From an uncultured Solobacterium sp. (GTDB lineage Bacteria > Bacillota_I > Bacilli_A > Erysipelotrichales > Erysipelotrichaceae), in assembly GCA_900552125.1 (NCBI GenBank), contig URYK01000010.1:13356-77355 (forward strand): DNA of 64,000 bases, written 5' to 3'. This document shows, one piece after another, positions 62,465 through 64,000 of this stretch. The notes below the pieces were generated by a model. The model did no database searches. It saw nothing but the letters and a program-made list of their open reading frames with translations, and was not told the origin of the DNA. Each line of letters begins with the position of its first letter. Position 1 is the stretch's first letter. A program made the translations under genes and the position numbers.

Positions 62465-63877
62465 ATGAATAAATTTATGAACTGGATGGAAGAACATTTT
62501 ATGCCAGTTGCTGCAAAAATAGGCAGTCAACGACATTTGGTGGCAATTCGTGATGGGTTTATCTCAATTATGCCAATTACAATGGTTGGTAGTATTGCAG
62601 TTTTATTAAATGTATTCTTCCGAGATTTACCAAATACATGGTTTGGAGAAGGTAATGCATTTGTAGCGTCAATGACCAATTTGATTGCGGTTAATGGTAA
62701 TGTCTATTTTGGTTCAATCGTAATCTTAGGTATGGTATTTACGTTCGCGCTTGGATATCATATTGCGAAGTCATATGATGTAAATCCGGTTGCAGGTGGA
62801 GTAATTGCTTTTGCTTCTGTTGTAACTTGTATGAATCAGAGTGCAGTCTTTGATTTTACTTTAGGTGGTGTTGATGTTGCTGCACTTGATACGTTGAAAG
62901 ACTTGGGACTTAATGTTGCATTGAATAATGATAACAGTGCAATTTTACTGCAAGGTGTTGGTGCTTGGGGATATCTAGGAAGTGCTTATACGGGAGCTAC
63001 TGGATTATTTACTTGTCTGATTGTTGGTTTCTTATCTACTATGATTTATGTTAAATTAATGCTTAAGAAAATCACAATTAAATTACCAGATTCTGTACCT
63101 CCAGCTGTTAGCAATGCGTTTGCGGCAATTATTCCAGGTGTTATAGCTATTTATACATTTGCAATTATTACACAAATCTGTTTAGTTACTACTGGAACAT
63201 ATCCAAATGATTTAATTGTAAGATGGATACAAGCTCCACTTCTAAGTATGTCACAAGGTTTCTTTAGTGTAATGCTGGTTGTATTCTTAGTACAGTTATT
63301 CTGGTTCTTTGGATTACATGGATCCAATGTTATGGCACCTATCATTGAAGGTGTTTATACAACGGCATTACTAAATAATTTAGAGGTTTGGAATAAGACA
63401 GGCTCTACTGCAGAAATGAAATATTATTGGACACGTGGTTCCTTTGATGCATATGCTCAGATGGGCGGATCTGGTGTTACACTGGGCTTATTGATCGCAA
63501 TCTTCTTATTTTCTAAACGAGATGATACTCGAGCGGTCGCAAAGTTATCTGCTCCTATGGGAATCTTTAATATCAATGAACCGGTTGTCTTTGGAATGCC
63601 AATCGTGTTAAATCCAATCTATATGATTCCATGGCTCATTGTTCCACCAATATTAGCAGCTATTGCTTATGGATTAACTGCAGCAGGAATAATTCCTCCA
63701 GTTTATGTTCAGGTTCCATGGATCATGCCAGTTGGTATTTATGCATTCCTTGGTACAGGCGGAAATTTATTAGCAGCAGGAGTCGCATTACTAAATCTGT
63801 TTATTTCATTCTTGATTTGGACTCCGTTTGTTATGTTGGCAAATCGTGTTCAAGACAAAGAATTGTCAAACAGTTAA
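62465..63877 (+). CDS. PTS cellobiose-family EIIC permease
   Basis: A 470-aa membrane permease with about ten helices. NKFMNWMEEHFMPVAAKIG begins the protein, then RDGFISIMPITMVGSI. FWFFGLHGSNVMAPI is conserved in the lactose/cellobiose family and FNINEPVVFGMPIVLNP holds the sugar-site Glu. It imports beta-glucosides with phosphorylation to the 6-phosphate, the substrate for the GH4 enzyme. AAAGGAAA precedes ATG 62465; the gap to EIIB is 63 nt. Confidence 0.93.
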   Translation: MNKFMNWMEEHFMPVAAKIGSQRHLVAIRDGFISIMPITMVGSIAVLLNVFFRDLPNTWFGEGNAFVASMTNLIAVNGNVYFGSIVILGMVFTFALGYHIAKSYDVNPVAGGVIAFASVVTCMNQSAVFDFTLGGVDVAALDTLKDLGLNVALNNDNSAILLQGVGAWGYLGSAYTGATGLFTCLIVGFLSTMIYVKLMLKKITIKLPDSVPPAVSNAFAAIIPGVIAIYTFAIITQICLVTTGTYPNDLIVRWIQAPLLSMSQGFFSVMLVVFLVQLFWFFGLHGSNVMAPIIEGVYTTALLNNLEVWNKTGSTAEMKYYWTRGSFDAYAQMGGSGVTLGLLIAIFLFSKRDDTRAVAKLSAPMGIFNINEPVVFGMPIVLNPIYMIPWLIVPPILAAIAYGLTAAGIIPPVYVQVPWIMPVGIYAFLGTGGNLLAAGVALLNLFISFLIWTPFVMLANRVQDKELSNS

Positions 63878-63889
63878 CTATTCGTTTAT

Positions 63890-63922
63890 TGGCAGGTGGG
63901 ATAGTCCTCCTGCCTTTCATAA
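63890..63922 (+). terminator. Terminator after EIIC
   Basis: GGCAGGTGGGA (63892-63902) pairs TCCTCCTGCC (63905-63916 region, one bulge), followed by TTT. Confidence 0.65.
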
Positions 63923-63931
63923 TTGTTAATA

Positions 63932-64000
63932 CCACGTGCTATGCGCGTGGTCAGGGTTTCACTGAAAGAAAAAAACACCTCATGATATAATACTGATGAT
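63932..64000 (+). mobile_element. Left end of a second IS200-type element (cut by window edge)
   Basis: ACCACGTGCTATGCGCGTGGT (63933-63953) closely matches the left-end hairpin at 59739-59759. It is followed at the same distance by an A-rich tract and then CACCTC-ATGATATAATACTGATGAT, parallel to the region that opens the RBS hairpin in the first copy. The transposase gene would lie beyond the window. Confidence 0.6.

Noticed and set aside
63631..63990. 119-codon plus-strand frame overlapping the end of EIIC
   Set aside because: A cysteine/serine-rich out-of-frame shadow of the EIIC gene running into the IS200-type end.

Overview
The window is an AT-rich (visibly about one-third GC) Gram-positive chromosome segment. 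Gene content suggests a gut-type, low-GC Bacillota, most likely of the Erysipelotrichia: FIVAR and F5/8C surface proteins, a mucin-type GH20 hexosaminidase, an Opp system, cellobiose PTS, a GGGtGRT protein pair and LicD. A SpoVAF-like GerA-family protein implies a spore-forming lineage. The taxonomic call is inference; no rRNA or tRNA gene lies here.

Layout. 1-491: 3' part of a histidine phosphatase. 612-2583: an NifU-like scaffold/GGGtGRT pair behind a long, foldable leader. 2896-12587: the most striking block. It holds four TasA/camelysin-like proteins with SipW-type signal peptides, two SipW-type signal peptidases, a 979-aa von Willebrand A protein, a MucBP protein and a membrane-tethered beta protein. 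A SARP/BTAD activator ends the second operon. Both operons start with the same element: two TGTKAC direct repeats at an 11-bp period, ending exactly 10 nt before the -10 box. That is the geometry expected of a SARP operator, so the block reads as a self-activating, sortase-independent surface-fibre system.

12640-15700: a small accessory island. It has an attenuator-like leader, an ImmA/IrrE-type peptidase with a two-TM partner, and on the other strand a 38-aa membrane peptide followed by a frameshifted helical-repeat protein. 15786-24930: a PRD/BglG-type regulator and a 2398-aa adhesin. 25023-26225: an Rpn-type PD-(D/E)XK nuclease/transposase behind a leader peptide and an RBS-masking hairpin.

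26346-35175: housekeeping genes: mutY, NUDIX, an ACT-less aspartokinase, an HMA-like protein, two GNATs, rex, T-box-asnS, a degenerate M28-like membrane protein and cardiolipin synthase. 35329-39246: an old-yellow-enzyme-type flavoprotein, then an AAA/PD-(D/E)XK gene bracketed by 82-bp direct repeats. 39376-44875: a GH20 hexosaminidase (1790 aa when restored) split by an A9 tract. 44937-53379: a diguanylate cyclase, a patatin, an XRE regulator facing licD across three phased operators, a degenerate amidase, ABC-F, SpoVAF-like and a small membrane protein.

53541-59662: an oppABCDF operon with a 62-aa membrane protein at its end. 59735-60447: a complete IS200-type element. 60466-63877: a GH4 6-phospho-beta-glucosidase divergent from cellobiose EIIB/EIIC, with paired GntR-type operators and cre-like sites. 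63932-64000: what looks like the left end of a second IS200-type element, cut by the window edge.
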